DNA of 64,000 nt, from assembly GCF_031755915.1 (NCBI RefSeq), contig NC_083386.1, positions 21,747,001 through 21,811,000 of the forward strand. The letters run 5' to 3'. The DNA is from Ziziphus jujuba (lineage: Eukaryota; Streptophyta; Magnoliopsida; Rosales; Rhamnaceae). Made by a program: the position numbers and the translations under genes. Positions 23,632-37,006 of the stretch are shown here, one piece after another (positions within the stretch are counted from its first letter, which is position 1; each line of letters opens with the position of its first letter). A model generated the notes under the pieces. The model saw nothing but the letters and a program-made list of their open reading frames with translations. It ran no database searches and was not told where the DNA came from.

Positions 23632-23667
<36 letters not shown>
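23577..23667. repeat. Tandem duplication followed by (TA)n
   Basis: TTTTATTTAATCTCATCTCC followed by TATAT occurs at 23580 and again at about 23608; a (TA)n tract follows at 23641-23667. Confidence 0.85.
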
Positions 23668-26600
23668 GGATGTTTATGTTAGTATTGACATTTGTCAAGA
23701 AAGAGTAAATAAGCAGTGCCAATCCTCCTGTTCTTGAGTATTATCACCATTTCCATTTTGCACTTTACAATATTTTAATTACTACTAGATATTAAAAGAA
23801 TATGTTTTTATGCTCTAATTTCATATGCTTAAGCAGCGTAGAAGCACAATTCAGGATATTGAAATTAAACCTCAAAACATTTCTTAAAAAATTACAAGAA
23901 AATAAAATTATATTTAAATAATTTATATGTATAAATTATATTACATATGAATGAATGGCTATAATTATATGTTATTATTGTAAAAAAAGAAATAAAGGTT
24001 AAAATTATGTTTAGTTCTTATTATATGAACACATTTATATTGATCAGTTGATATGTGACAAACAATTTAATATTATTTGGTTAATATGTTCTAAACAATT
24101 TAACATTATTTAGTTGAGGTCTACTAAATCTTTAATAAAGAGTGATTTTTAGGAAACTCACATAAAATACCATAAAAGATATAGTCATATGCTTGAACTG
24201 GTTAGGGAGGATAATCTTAGCAGTAATTAAAATGATTTTAAAAAGGATGATCAAATTAAAAAATAAAAAAAATCATCAATTATGGGCTAAATGAATAATC
24301 AATATTGACAAAGTCATTGTCATTAATTATGAACAATTTAAAATTAAAATAAACTTAAAAAATGAGCTTCACTGTAAGGATGTCAAAATATCAAAATTAA
24401 AATGCAATACTCCGTTTTCTATCATTAATATGGAGTGCATAAAACCCCAATACAGATTTGGTTTAATTTAAACATGCCAAATAGCATGTAAAACAATGGT
24501 AATTTAAAAGGGGCAGTGTTTACCTAATTTAATTTAGATTTATGATGCCTACTTGACGTCTTGTATAAGATCATGATAATTGGCATTTTTTCATTGTTTT
24601 GTCTATTGCCTAAATTAGATTTGTTTTGGAACCCAAAAAAAAAAAATTATATTAATCTTGTAATTAAATAAATTAGTTATTAATTTATACATTTTTAATG
24701 TTATTATTGCTTTGGGTTAACGTTCAAAGCGCTTTTTTTTTTCTTGTTTTTTTTTGTTAAATAACGTTCAAAGCACATTGACGAGGCCCAATGTTCTAAT
24801 AAAAATCCTTTTTATCGTTGTCATATCTTATCCTAGTAGGAGAGGACCAGAATTCAGATTGGGCCAAAAACTCAAAATAAAGGTTTCGTCACAAAGCCCC
24901 TTACACAAGTTTTCATTGTGATTAAAAATTGGGCCCAAGTTGTGTTATTTCTTTTTTTCTTTTCGACGAATAATAACAACAATAAAAGGATGCTATAACG
25001 ACTCGAAAGTTGTAAAATCTAAAACTGAGTTCTGGATTTTCCGAAGGCATAATACAAGATTAGTCACCCTCAATCAATTCAGTATTTGAAAAATCCCTCC
25101 CCCCCCATTTTTTTTATTTTTTTAAACCAAAAAATAAACTTTTCAAAAAACAACGCAAAATAAAACTAAAGCCCGTGGACTTATCAACACAAATTTAATA
25201 GCAGGGTGAAATACTATTCGTCCTGTGGGTAAGAGCAAAAGCTTATTCATAAATCATAGCCCTTTTTTTTATTATTACTATTATTTTTTTTATTTTTTCT
25301 TCATTTAAAAGAGACGTCATACCAAAATGTAACCAGCGGTGATATAGACTTGTTACAGCAAGCAAAATCCGTTGCCGTCTGCGTCTTCAAGCATATACAT
25401 TGTAATATACGTAAAAGTTAGATACTTTCCTACTAATTTCCATACACAAGGAATCAATTCTCATATTCAACCAAAAAAAAAAAAAAAAGGAAAAAAAAGA
25501 CAAAAAGTGCTTGTCAAAGAAAGGAAATGCGGGAAAATGACCATTCCCTACTTGTAAAATTAAATATTCTTATGAATCTTATCAACCTTCACAGTATGAT
25601 CGAATACCCCATTCACCAAAAAGGGCAAAAAAAAAAACTTTTGAAAAGAATTTTGCTATTTCTGAATTTATATGATAAATTGTAATTAGAATACTTAATT
25701 TTATTATTTTTATTTTAAAATTATAAAAATAAATATTTTAATAATGATCATTTAAATTATTATTTAGTTATATAAGTTTTTATTAGAGATTGTTCATAGC
25801 ATTTTTCTTTTGAAAATCTCATTACTTAGCTCAATTCCTTCTAAACCCATTTTTTCCTTCACCCAAACCCCGGGGCCGGCACCATTTTTTTTCTTTTTTT
25901 CTTTTTTTTTAATTATTATTTTCGTTTTCCCTCTCAAACTCTCTTTCTTTTTCCTACATTTTGGAGGAAAGCAAGCATGTTTATCTTGACGAAAGAATAG
26001 AAAATTTTCATTACGCAAAAAAAGTCAAAACCCAATATAGAAAAATTGAGAGTTTTGCGTTGATGACCTCCACTTGTGTATTTATAGTCTAACTTGTGAT
26101 GCGGGTCATTAATATACTCGATTTCCGTCTTAATGCCAAAGTCTAATTGGAGTTTTTCCCACACAAATCCAATTCTAATTAAGTCATACCCACATGACTT
26201 TTGTTGCATGTCATTGATGCTTTATGACTTGATAAGCACCACTACATTGCTTCATCATCGTTTCCTCTGTATTAATTAAACTTATCTCAAAACTATTTGT
26301 TAAAGATAGCTTTTCAATTCTAGGAGTACTGCTATTTGTCTTCATAGGTGATCATCAACCATCCTTATTGCATCTAATATGATAATTATTAATTACTTTA
26401 TTTTAAATTTCTTTTGATTTTTTGGGCTAAAACCTATAAGGGAAAATGTTGAAGGGCTCAAGAATGATTTTTATAAATCAATCTTATAAAATGAATATGA
26501 TGAATTTGATTTTGAATTTTTGGAATAAAAATAATATATTCAAAAATATTTTATGAGAATGAAAATGATAAAAATATATTCAATAAATGTAAATATGATA

Positions 26601-28944
26601 TAAAGAAAATATTTGTTTTTGAAAATGATAATCATTATCCATAATTGTGTCTAATGTTTATTAAACAAGCAGGCTCAAATCATGCTCATATAAAAACTAA
26701 TGTGATAACTTCATTTTTTATCCCTTAAATCATATAAAAGGCTAAAAATTAAAATGACGTTTATAAATTATATCCCAATAAAGTGTATTTTTCTTATATA
26801 AGATTTTAACATATTAGTTACTAAATTTATATTTTACTATTTTTGAATTTTAAATCCTAATCGTTAAACTAATTTAAAAGCCCATAAAAGAATATATGAT
26901 ATTAAAAAATAATGTCGAACTTGATTGATATGTTAAATATGATATATATCTATATAAAATAAATATTTTTATTTAAAATAATAAATTTTATCATATTTTG
27001 TTTCCAAAATTTTTGGATTCATGTAAAACATCTTTTGTAACTTTTCTAAATTTATTCAAATTTTATTCAATATCATCAAATTTTTTTTTCAAATTTTAAA
27101 TTAAAAAAAAAAGCTAACAAATACATTTTTGATCATTTTTCAATTTGTAAAATGAAAAATTGTTTTGTAAATGGAAGATGACAAATTCTAATATTTTTGA
27201 AATTTTAGTTAGAAGTTTATATATGGGACAAGGTGCTACTCCATCTCGATTTATTACCATATGGATATAAAAACAAACCTACCTTCTCTTATTCAAAATA
27301 CACAAAAAGGATAAAAATGTCTATATATAGTTATATTGTAGTTAATATTGATGTATAATATTAATACACATCAATCAACTCATTACGTGTTAATATTATA
27401 GTTACTTATATCTATGTCTATATCTATATCTATGTATAAATAACCGTGTCAATATGCAGTTTGCAGAGAAAATGTACAAGAATGCACAATGTTAAAAATA
27501 ATATGCATAAAGTAGCAGATTCCATTCATGTTGAAGCAGAGTTTTATAAGATAACTTTAAAAAGTTCATCCGTTCAACAAAAACAATAATCATAATAGTA
27601 ATAATGATAATAACTGAAAAAGTTCATCCTAAACGAATTTAATTGGTATTAATCAATCTAATACGCAACCTTTGACATCTAAATATAATAAAAAACTTTC
27701 TGTTGGCATTTGGCAGTGTGTTGGATATCTTTTCCAACACTATGTCTCTAGATGATGCTGGAATGCTACCTTAAAAATTAAAGCATTTTTGAATAAATTG
27801 AAATAAAAATATAAATAAAATTATGCAAAATATCTCACTCATATCAAATGATTATACTAAAATTGTAGTAAACAAAGCAATTTAAAGGTTCTTTTAATGC
27901 CTAATGAAATAAGATTTTCTAAAGATATTTAATTTAGACTTTAAAAGAATCCATATAGTTCAGAGATATTTTATTTAGATTTTAATAAATTTTAATTTAG
28001 ATGTATTTAATTAAAATTTTATAGAATTTTTCTAAAAATTAAGAGTATTTAAAAAGTTAATTGACTTTAAAATATTTTTAAAAAAATAATGGATTTGAAT
28101 GGATTTAAATGGATTTTGAAAGCGAAAGTATGAAGAAAAATGTAAATGTGAAATTTAGCTTTAATTTTAAAGATTTTATTGAATTCTTTACAAATTTTAT
28201 TTATAGAATTTTATAACAATTTATCAAATTTTTAAAAGTTTATAACTTTTTTTAAATTTATTAAATTTCAAATTAAATACATCATTTTTTCAAAGATTTT
28301 ATTAGATTTTTTCAAATTTTATATAGAGTTTATGAAATTTCATAACAATTTATCAAATTTTTTAAAATCTATAATTTCTTTTAAATTTATTAAACTCCAA
28401 ATTGAATAAATCATTTTTAAACTCTTTTAAAATCCTCCACACTCTAAATTAAGTAAACAACATTCACTTAAAGAAAATAATTGAAGTTTAAATAAATGGT
28501 AAAATAAGGGCATAAATCAATACTTGCTAGAAAATTATATTACTAAAAGACAGAGTTTTTAGAAAATTGTAAAAAGATTTTGACAAAAAGTATCCATAGT
28601 GAGGTTTTGTTGTATGAAGAGGAATCTCTCTTCATGTTGTTGTAGTTTTGATTGCTTTGCCGGATATGAAAATTTTCTAAAACTTTTATGATTTATGTTG
28701 TCATTAGGAATTGTCTAAATAAAACTGATTTTATAATATTCTCTTATTTAATTAACGCAATTAAAGCCATTTAAAATTTGAATTTAAATCTTGGCCACAA
28801 ATAATTATCCATCACCTTAAAATCTTCAAGAATAAAAGATTTATGCCAAAATAGCATTTTCACATAACTCCAATCTCTCTATTAAAATCGTCAATATTTA
28901 TTAACATTATTTAATAATAATAATAATATTAATATTTGAAAAAG

Positions 28945-29066
28945 TAGGTGGTGCAAACACAACGGCCACTAGTAATAATCATCAAATTTTGGATTCAAAC
29001 CCTAAGATGAAGTTCGTCCTACCCAATTTATGAAAAAAAATTTCTTAAAAAAAAAAAAAAAAAAAA
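28945..29066 (+). repeat. Possible SINE-like sequence with A tail
   Basis: GTAGGTGGTGCAAACACAAC ... TTTTGGATTCAAACCC ends in a long A run (29049-29066). The GGATTCAAACCC part resembles a pol III B box. No target duplication was found, so this is tentative. Confidence 0.25.
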
Positions 29067-31781
29067 ACCCACAACCTTTCTGTTGCTAAAATGAGTTGGA
29101 CATCTTGTGTTACATTGTTTGTATTTCAATTTCTATCCAACCATTGATAGAATTGATTCCATTCAAAAAATGGTTACTCTCTCTCTGCAAGGATTTTTCT
29201 TTTGTTTAGTTACTTTTTTTGGTTACTCTTTCTCTGCTAGGAATTTTGTTTTGTTTAGTTATTTTTTTGTAATAAGTTGGCATGATATTGATATTGATAT
29301 TATTTATTGGACATAAAGGGAGATAGAAAAATGAAATGGAAAATCTAATCTGCTAAAATGTATATACATATATGTATAAGATCTACCTCGTGTAATTATC
29401 AATCAACTTCGCGGGGCTTAATCAAACTTGAGATAAAAGTGATTAATTGATTAAACGACAAGAAAAAGATGGGACTGTCTGAAAGATTTTATCGAATAGG
29501 TGCTTTAGATTATCTACAGGATTGCTCATTTGCAATATCACATATCTCTGTATCATACTGCTCACTTTTTTTTAACATTATTGGTGGGTTCCATTGGAGA
29601 GGTCACTGAAAGCTAAAACAATTTCCATCACCATCTATTTACCAAAAAAAAAAAAATCTCCATCAGCATCCAAATCAAAGTCTATTTTCCCAACATGTAT
29701 ATAGCAATTAAAATAGTGCATTAATTCCAATTTACAACTTCAATGCCTTTCTTATCAGATGAACAATTTGAAGTGGGCATAGCATATTCGAGGTCTCGAA
29801 TAATGAAATCTAGTGTATCAAATCGAATTGGGTTGAAATGATCTATATATTATACAACATTTTGGTATATATTGGAATTTTTATGCTTGTTTTTTCCTTT
29901 AACACATTTTCTATTTTTTTCTCATTTTTCAATGCATTTATTATATGAATAATATTTTGTCGGTTATCAAAGTAAATTATTTGATCATATATTATAGTGA
30001 AAAGCATGAAACGTATAAGATGATGAGGTTGAAATTCTGACAATTCCAAGGAATATCTTCATATGGTAGGAATATATTCCAATTTAGATCCTATAAAATC
30101 TTGGATGCCTCTCTCCCTTTCTGTCCCCATGAATAGTTGCTCCAAATTGAAATGGGGTTCGAGAATATACCTTATACGCACATTACAAGCTGATTAGCAA
30201 AGTTGGAAAGTGATATGGATAACCAAAAAAAAAAAAAAAAAAAGGGAAAAACAAAAACTGAAAGAGAGAGAGAATTATTGAGAAGAATTAAACATTTTAG
30301 AATTAAATAAAATTAGGAGCACGTTTTTTTTTTTTTTCTTTGAAGTAACTATGAACACGTTTATTTATTTATTTTGTCATGTCTCTCCACATATATTATC
30401 AATTAATTAAACTAATTCTTGCAAAACAAAATACAGCCTCACTTTTATGGGCTTTCCACAATGTATAAATAAAACTTAAAAATTCTAAAGTTTGTGCTTA
30501 ATATACGAAGTGTCATAATTCTTATGCTCCCTAGACGATTGGTATTTGACCAAAGGGGTAAGAAAATGGATTCCAATGTTTGGTGGCTAGATTAGCTTTT
30601 GTCATACAACAAGACCTGCTTAGAATGTTGGATTGCATTAAATTGGAAATACCATTTTAAATTTTGATTGGAACAATCCAGTTCAACATTCCAAATTAAC
30701 TATGTTCCAAATCATTTTTTTGGCTCCTTAATTATTGGGGGAATAAGGAGATATAATTTTGTATTTTTTTTTTTCATTGTACTACCCAAATTGCTTGAAT
30801 GAAAAAATAAAGTTAAATTTATATATAAGTGGTTATCCATTTACAGTAAGAAAGACAAGGAGGAAGAGAATGCACGTAGAAGACCAGAATTCCACACACA
30901 AAAACACAAAATAAATAAATAAATAATTAAAAAGAAATACCAAGATGCTCTAGTGTTCAATGGAACCAACAGTTCTAAAATGAAGCTGGGACACGTTTCG
31001 TCTCCAGCCACCAAAACAATAAAACAAATACCAAATTAGGAGCAGCCTCTCATTATTTTATGTACCAAATTACACAAGGTGTTTGGATATATACGTAAGG
31101 TTTTTTATTCGATCAATTTTATATTTTATTCTAAAAGGGAAGTAAAGAAATTGTAAAGAAAAATAAGTGTGAACAAAAATTTAAACTACAAGTAAGTTTT
31201 TAAAGTAGTAAAAAAAGATAAGTTTTTAAAAAATAGAAGGATAAATGTGCAAAAATTTCAAATTGTAATTTCTATCGTGACAAAATTATACTTAGTTACA
31301 TACATGATGCATGACAATTAATTAGTTGATTGGTTGATTAGCAAATTTTTTGTTTTTACTTTTAAAGTTTTTTTTTTAAATTTAATGTATTGAAAGTGAA
31401 AAATTCGAATTTAAATTTTTTTATCTTATAAAATACTAATTTTCCCAATAGATTGTTCCCAAAAGGATAATTTTTACTTATTGGTTTTAAGGGAAAAATA
31501 AACTATGATACTGGTATATACGGTATCTTTATATCAAAGTTGTAGATAATTTAGATGTGAAATGATTTAATACTTGTGTATTTTGTAATTTATTAAGCTC
31601 ACATTATAATATTTTGGTATCTAAGTTAAAGTTTCTTAAATTAAATTGAGCTATGACAACTCTTGTCAGGTTCCAAACATTAATCATATATGCTTTCAGA
31701 GATTGGGACCCAATGAGACATGTGAAGTATGAAAACTGAGAAAGATGAATTTATGTTATTAGAAAAGCAAGATAAAAACAA

Positions 31782-31839
31782 AGTAAGAAAGACAGAAGAA
31801 GAGGAAGTTGAGTAAGAAAGACAGAAGAAGAGGAAGTTG
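31782..31839. repeat. Exact 29-bp tandem duplication
   Basis: Two adjacent copies of a 29-base unit, AGTAAGAAAGACAGAAGAAG followed by AGGAAGTTG. Confidence 0.95.
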
Positions 31840-32652
31840 TGTCTCACTATCTAAGCTCTTTGGGGCTATGTATGCGTCCAACTCAAATGCTGATTTGCTT
31901 CCTCCTTGAATTCTGCAAAGACAAGGGCGTCGAATGACTTAACTAATTAATAAATAAAGAAAAACGGTAACTACTATGTTTAAATAGTAGACACAAATAC
32001 AAACATGTCCCTTTCCCTTTTGGCATCCCTATCCATTTTTGTCCTACTTGAGTTTTTTATATATTTAAAGTCAAGGCTTTCTAAGATAAGATTTGGGATT
32101 CGACTCTTTCATCTCTAATGTCAAAAAAAAAAAAAAAAAAGAGACCATATAAGTTCAAGGAATTCAATCTAATAAAAATATTTATTATCCAAATCACTTC
32201 AGATTTAAAGTAGCTTTGTTATACATATTCATTTATAGGATACATAATTTTTAGTGTTAAAATCATTTTACCACTAAATTATGACACATTTTTACATTTG
32301 TCTTCTAAATTACAACAATTTCTCACGAGTAACCAAAAAAAAAATAATAATTATTATTTCTATGCATAGTTACAATAATTGTATATGGATAATTTCATTG
32401 AGTTCAATAGCATATGATGTTTTGATTTGACTAAAGTAATACAAAAACATTAATTTAGGGGGTAAAAATGTAAAACATACTATAGTTTAGAAACTAAAAT
32501 GATATTAGTCCTATTAATTCTTATGTAGCATTAGTTTAATTGGAATTTATTTGCCACATTTTTAAACCATTGTATTTTTACAAGCAATAATATTAAAGTT
32601 ATCATTTCTTTTAAGAATTTTCAAATATTAGTTCATGTAATATTGTTATATT

Positions 32653-33508
32653 TAGGAGTAGGTTCGATGCAAATCGATTCGGTTTTATGGGCTTTTTAAA
32701 CAGAACCGACCAATTCAATTTAGATTAGATATGAAATCGAACCGAATCGATCGTCGATTTGGGTTGGATTAACTGTTTGGGCCGGTTTGGGTCTCATATG
32801 GGACTTTGATCCAATTTTTTTTATTTATACTATTTTGAGATAGAAATTGTATACATTATGCTCAAAATTGTATAAAATTTTTTTAGACCTTTTTAATTAT
32901 CAATCTTCAATCTTATTTATGTATTATATTTTTAATTAAGTATTTTTTTAAAGCTATTATCTAAATTAAATAATTTTAACATACATTCACCTAGCAAAAA
33001 TACCAAATAAACTAACTATTAACTACAATACAACATAAAACCATACAACTACAATACAAGTGAAATAATACAATATAAAACCATACAACTACAATATAAG
33101 TCTACAACTACAACCTAATTATACAACTACATCATACACCATATTTGAAATCTTAAATTTTAAAATGAACTTATAATTAAATAAGCTAACAATCTATAAA
33201 AATGAAAATTATTTTAAAAAGTCTTTTTCCATACTTTTCAATTCCATTCTCACAATAAATAAAATAATAGTTTTATTTTATAATTATATACTATATTTAT
33301 ATATAAAAGTAAAATAAAATATTAGTTTAATTGGTAATCGGTTTGGTGAGGGTTGGGTTGGATAAAATTTCATCAAACCTACAATCCGAAGCTACTGTTT
33401 CGGTTTTTTATATATTTAACCAAATCAAACCGATTAATAAGTTAAAATCAATCCAAATCAAACCAAATATATCGGTTGGTCAATCCAGTTCAGTTTTGCC
33501 CATCCCTA
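32653..33508. mobile_element. hAT-like non-autonomous DNA element, about 856 bp
   Basis: The left end TAGGAGTAGGTTCGATGCAAA and the reverse complement of the right end, TAGGGATGGGCAAAAC, are imperfect inverted repeats of the TAGGGGTGGGCAAAAC type common in plant hAT elements. Sub-terminal regions are rich in CGGTTTGG/AACCGA motifs in both orientations (32670-32800 and 33330-33490). The flanks GTTATATT (32645-32652) and ATTATATT (33509-33516) form an 8-bp target duplication with one mismatch, the hAT length. The core is AT-rich and carries a short repeated ACAACTACAATA motif at 33020-33120. No transposase is encoded. Confidence 0.65.
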
Positions 33509-33841
33509 ATTATATTGACTTTTTTTTGAAATAAATTGTTTTATTGAATGTACTTATCAATATATTTATGTTATTTTAATTTGTAAGCTATTAATGTACT
33601 GCTAGATCAATTGATATCTAAAATTTAGTTAACTTAATAGACATTCACCCAAAAAAAAAAAAAAAAAACATATTTGATGAGACTAGTAATATTTTATATA
33701 TATAATTATCTTATAGTTTCAATTAGAGAATGACATCGTGTTTTGGGTGCAAGCAAAAATTTGTATTTGTAAATTAGATAGGACCGGTTATAAAAATGAT
33801 TATTTTCTGATAAAGATTTTAAGGTCCAATCCTTCTCGTTC

Positions 33842-33864
33842 TATATATATATATATATATATAT
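33842..33864. repeat. (TA)n microsatellite
   Basis: About eleven TA units in a row. Confidence 0.95.
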
Positions 33865-34370
33865 GGAATATGATTACGGTACAAAATCAATATAAAAATT
33901 AATATTTTTTCAAAAAAAATATTAATTTTATTGTTATACATACATAATAAAATTAATTTTTTTTTTTTTTAAACATCAACTTAACTTTATTACTGATCAA
34001 CATGCGGATCGTCTGTATAGCCATAATTTGTCCTTAATAAATATTTAATTTTCGAATCAACAGAATATTTAAGTGAAAAAAAAGAAAAAAAAGAGAGGTT
34101 GGAGTTGTAACCTGGAAGCAAGTGCGCCTGGGAATCACTGCAGAAGCACCAAACAAACACAACTGGTCACGCTATACACGTGAGTGAGGGAAATCTCTTT
34201 TTTTAAGGACTTGGTACTTGAAGTTGAAGTCACACATTTTCAGCTGTCAGATTTGCTCTTCGTCAGGTAGATCTGCGTGCGGTCATCACCACCGACGCCT
34301 ATGTGATCCTCAGCTCCTTGCCAGCCTATTCTGTACAACCACTCAATCAGCTGGAAGACCATATCACCGT

Positions 34371-34399
34371 ACACGTGGCTTCAGTTGGATTATAAAAGG
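34371..34399 (+). promoter_or_regulatory. Promoter-like cluster: G-box then TATA box
   Basis: ACACGTGGC (34371-34379) lies 11 bases before TATAAAAGG (34391-34399), inside a GC-richer island (34240-34425). No gene follows within 1 kb on the plus strand. The frame through the island, AVITTDAYVILSSLPAYS, looks protein-like but was not recognised. Confidence 0.3.
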
Positions 34400-34503
34400 A
34401 GCTCCAGACAAATTGTCCTCCAATTATTTTTTGTTTGCTGTGAACAACAAAATATCCTTTATTTTCTTTTCCTAGGCAAACAGGGTCTCTATTTTGGATC
34501 AAG

Positions 34504-34505
<2 letters not shown>

Positions 34506-34537
<32 letters not shown>
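34506..34537. repeat. (AT)n microsatellite
   Basis: About sixteen AT units in a row. Confidence 0.95.
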
Positions 34538-34540
<3 letters not shown>

Positions 34541-36125
34541 TATTTCGCTTATTTTAATATAAAAATCAAATAATTGTCTAATTAAGTTAGATCATCATTG
34601 TTCAAGTATGTGCATTAACCATTATTTTCCTTCTTATTTTAACCCCAAAAAAAAAAAAAAAATCAAAGGAAAGCCGGAAAATTACATTACAGGTAATACA
34701 ATGAGAATCACGATGTCCAAATTCTCCCCTTCAGCCTCCTCATGTTAAAGTCAATTTCAGAAATTTTACTTTTTCACTTTGGGTTTGCTTCACCAAGAAA
34801 AAGAAAGCATATCCACTTATCTATTGCCATGCTTTAGCTATTTGACTGTACAAAGTTCAATTTCAATGAAAAAAGGCCATGTTGAGACAGTAGATGGTAA
34901 TTTTTACTTATGGCCATAGGAGCCCAAATTTATTACCAATCAATGGACCCACCAAAACCAAAGTAATGATTAAAATATGTTAGACCAAGTTAAATACCCA
35001 CCAGGTGTTGTGTGAGGCAATGCTGAAAAAGTCCAAATTATTCAGCTCAATAATGCATGCATGTAATGGGCAACAAGGAAACATTTATGGCTGTTGATGT
35101 TCATTCCATTATCCATTATTTGACTAACAAAGTTCCCAAAAAGCCATTTGAAGAAGGACCCATGAGGTGCGTGCATACCATGTTAACCATGATGACCTAC
35201 ATCCACATTATCATATAAATAAATACATAAATAATAAGCATCGCATTAAGTAATTTATTTTTGTTCCTGCAGTCCAAAGTCTTCGGGAAACGGTCTGGTG
35301 GCTAGCTAAGTCCATTCATTCTTATCGAGGCTGACGTTTCAAAGTTAATTTTTAAATTCAACTCCTTTAGATGACGGCAAATTCACGATAAATTTGATAG
35401 GTAGTTAAAAATAACAAATTCAAGAATCAAATACCATCCTTGAGTTAAACCCAATGCAAGAGGGATCTCTTGGTTGGCTTTGCTTCAAGTTTTGGACATC
35501 TTTTCCCATTTCCTTAGCAATCAAGCCGAAGTTACAAGGTAAAGTGGAAAACTAGCCCTTAATTTTTTCCTCCATCTCAGAATCAAATTTATTATGACTT
35601 ATCACTTATGAAATTCATAATTAGTCCTCCTCACTTTATTGCCCATCAAAAATTTCACATGGGTGTTTTGGACATTGGCTCCATTTTTTGGGGCAAAGTT
35701 GATTGGTCACACCATTAGATCAACAATATCAGTCAAGAATTAGAAAAGTCATAGAGTTATTAAGAAAACCCATCTTTATTGTAAATGTAAAACCATAACA
35801 CCATATTAAAGACGCGTCAGGATATGACCAATTGGAACTCATCCCCACAGTTCCACCCAACACCGATACACACAGGATTTCAACGACCACAAACCCAAAC
35901 AGAACACTCCCACAACACGACAGATTAAAATGAAATGACAAACAAGCCCCTAAACGGATACGAAAACCCGAAAAACCGAACCACACTTTAAGGTCTTACA
36001 TCTCTCTGACCTCCAATGTTTGACCTTTTTCTATAAGCCAATCAGGAACAGCCTTTTTTATTTACTGTACTATATTACACTACAACCGGCTGCGCACGAT
36101 CACAGAGAGAGCTTTTTTTTGGGAT

Positions 36126-36674
36126 TTAGATTGCCAGGACTAAACCCGGCACGGAATGCCCGACCCGGTCGGAGACACTGCTCTCCCAAACGGAAGGGCA
36201 ATGGGAAGAAGTAATCTCAGACGTTGACGAAGAAGAAGAAGCGAAATCAGACGGTGGAGAGAGAGTAGTGGGATTGCCAAGGCGAGTGACGGTGAGGGAA
36301 GTGTTGAAGTACTCCCTAACCTGGGTGATTATCCCATCAGTGACGGTCCAAGCGTGAACCCAAGAGATGGAACGGTCGTGATCGCAGCCTTCGACGAGGA
36401 CGATGGGGCCGAAGGAAGCGATGGATTGGGGTACGAATCGAAAGGTGTCCTTGGATGGAGGAGCACCGGTGAGCAAGCGCATCAAGTACTGGTGGGAGGG
36501 TGGACCATGGAACCACCAATCGAGGTCTGGGGATACAAGCTGGTGCACCGTATCCACGTCTCGTGAGCTTAGGGCCTCATATAGGGCGAGAACCACCCCT
36601 TGATTACTGGAATCACTTTCCTCCAGAGTTTCCTGAGAGTTAGCCAGTTCTTGATCGAGTGAACAAAAACACAA
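36126..36674 (-). CDS. Wound-induced protein 1 (WUN1/SAG20)-like, SnoaL/NTF2 fold
   Basis: A single open frame of 182 residues on the minus strand. The core VVLALYEALSSRDVDTVHQL, DLDWWFHGPPSHQYLMRLLTG, FGPIVLVEGCDHDRSISWVH and WTVTDGIITQVREYFNTSLTV is the SnoaL-like (NTF2-fold) domain of plant WUN1/WI12/SAG20 proteins. Family members are induced by wounding, pathogens and senescence; their biochemical activity is not established. The N-terminal 24 residues and the Ser-rich stretch near 150-165 (SSSSSTSEITSS) are low-complexity, and the protein ends VGHSVPGLVLAI. No intron is needed. A TATA box lies at 36804-36816 and an AATAAA signal at the complement of 36057-36062, 64 bp past the stop, both in the expected places. 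Confidence 0.9.
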   Translation of the reverse strand: MCFCSLDQELANSQETLEESDSSNQGVVLALYEALSSRDVDTVHQLVSPDLDWWFHGPPSHQYLMRLLTGAPPSKDTFRFVPQSIASFGPIVLVEGCDHDRSISWVHAWTVTDGIITQVREYFNTSLTVTRLGNPTTLSPPSDFASSSSSTSEITSSHCPSVWESSVSDRVGHSVPGLVLAI

Positions 36675-36803
36675 GCAAACAGAGAATATCAGAGAGAAAA
36701 TATAAGATTAGATTTTCTAGGGAGAGAAAATGAAGGGAGAAAAAATTATACTAAAAACCAGAGAAAACTGGTAAAGATTAAGCATTAAGAGATGGAGATA
36801 AGG

Positions 36804-36816
36804 GGTCTTTTATAGA
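36804..36816 (-). promoter_or_regulatory. TATA box of WUN1-like gene
   Basis: The minus strand reads TCTATAAAAGACC, a strong plant TATA match, 130 bp before the start codon. Transcription would begin about 30 bp downstream, near 36775-36780. Confidence 0.75.
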
Positions 36817-36919
36817 CGAAATGTGGGTCCCACCTCGAATATGAGACCGCGCTCTTTGTTTACTCTGCATCCGTTTGCATTGGTTTAGTTGGTACGCTGT
36901 CTAACGGTCGGTGACCAAG

Positions 36920-36925
36920 TTGACT
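36920..36925. promoter_or_regulatory. W-box (TTGACT) in WUN1-like promoter
   Basis: TTGACT is the core bound by WRKY factors. It lies about 105 bp upstream of the TATA box, a good position for a wound- and senescence-responsive gene. A single short motif is only suggestive. Confidence 0.4.
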
Positions 36926-37006
36926 GTGGCAAGGGCTGTGCCGTCATTTGCGAACTTTTGGTGTAAAAAAAGTGAAGGATAATCCAGACATTCGGGAAAC
37001 TTCGGA

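Larger units (their letters stand above)
20842..32652. other. Gene-free AT-rich stretch of about 12 kb
   Basis: No conserved protein could be read in any frame. It holds microsatellites (22461-22498, 23641-23667), a tandem duplication at 23577-23635, poly-A and poly-T runs, and a 29-bp duplication at 31782-31839. A minus-strand open stretch at 25934-26209 contains TATAAATACACAAGTGG (complement of about 26071-26087), which looks promoter- or LTR-like, but no known domain was recognised. The part just above 20842 should be the Sel1-like gene promoter. Confidence 0.55.
33509..36125. other. Intergenic stretch between hAT-like element and WUN1-like gene
   Basis: No gene is supported. (TA)n tracts lie at 33842-33864 and 34506-34537. 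A GC-richer island at about 34240-34425 is listed separately. The part from about 35760 to 36125 is less AT-rich and may include the WUN1-like 3' UTR. Confidence 0.5.

Noticed and set aside
25794..26209. Minus-strand frames with a TATAAATACACAAG stretch
   Set aside because: May be an old LTR or promoter, but no LTR ends, partner copy or protein domain could be seen.
36020..36603. Three plus-strand open frames of 64-70 codons over the WUN1-like gene
   Set aside because: They are antisense shadows of the WUN1-like coding sequence.
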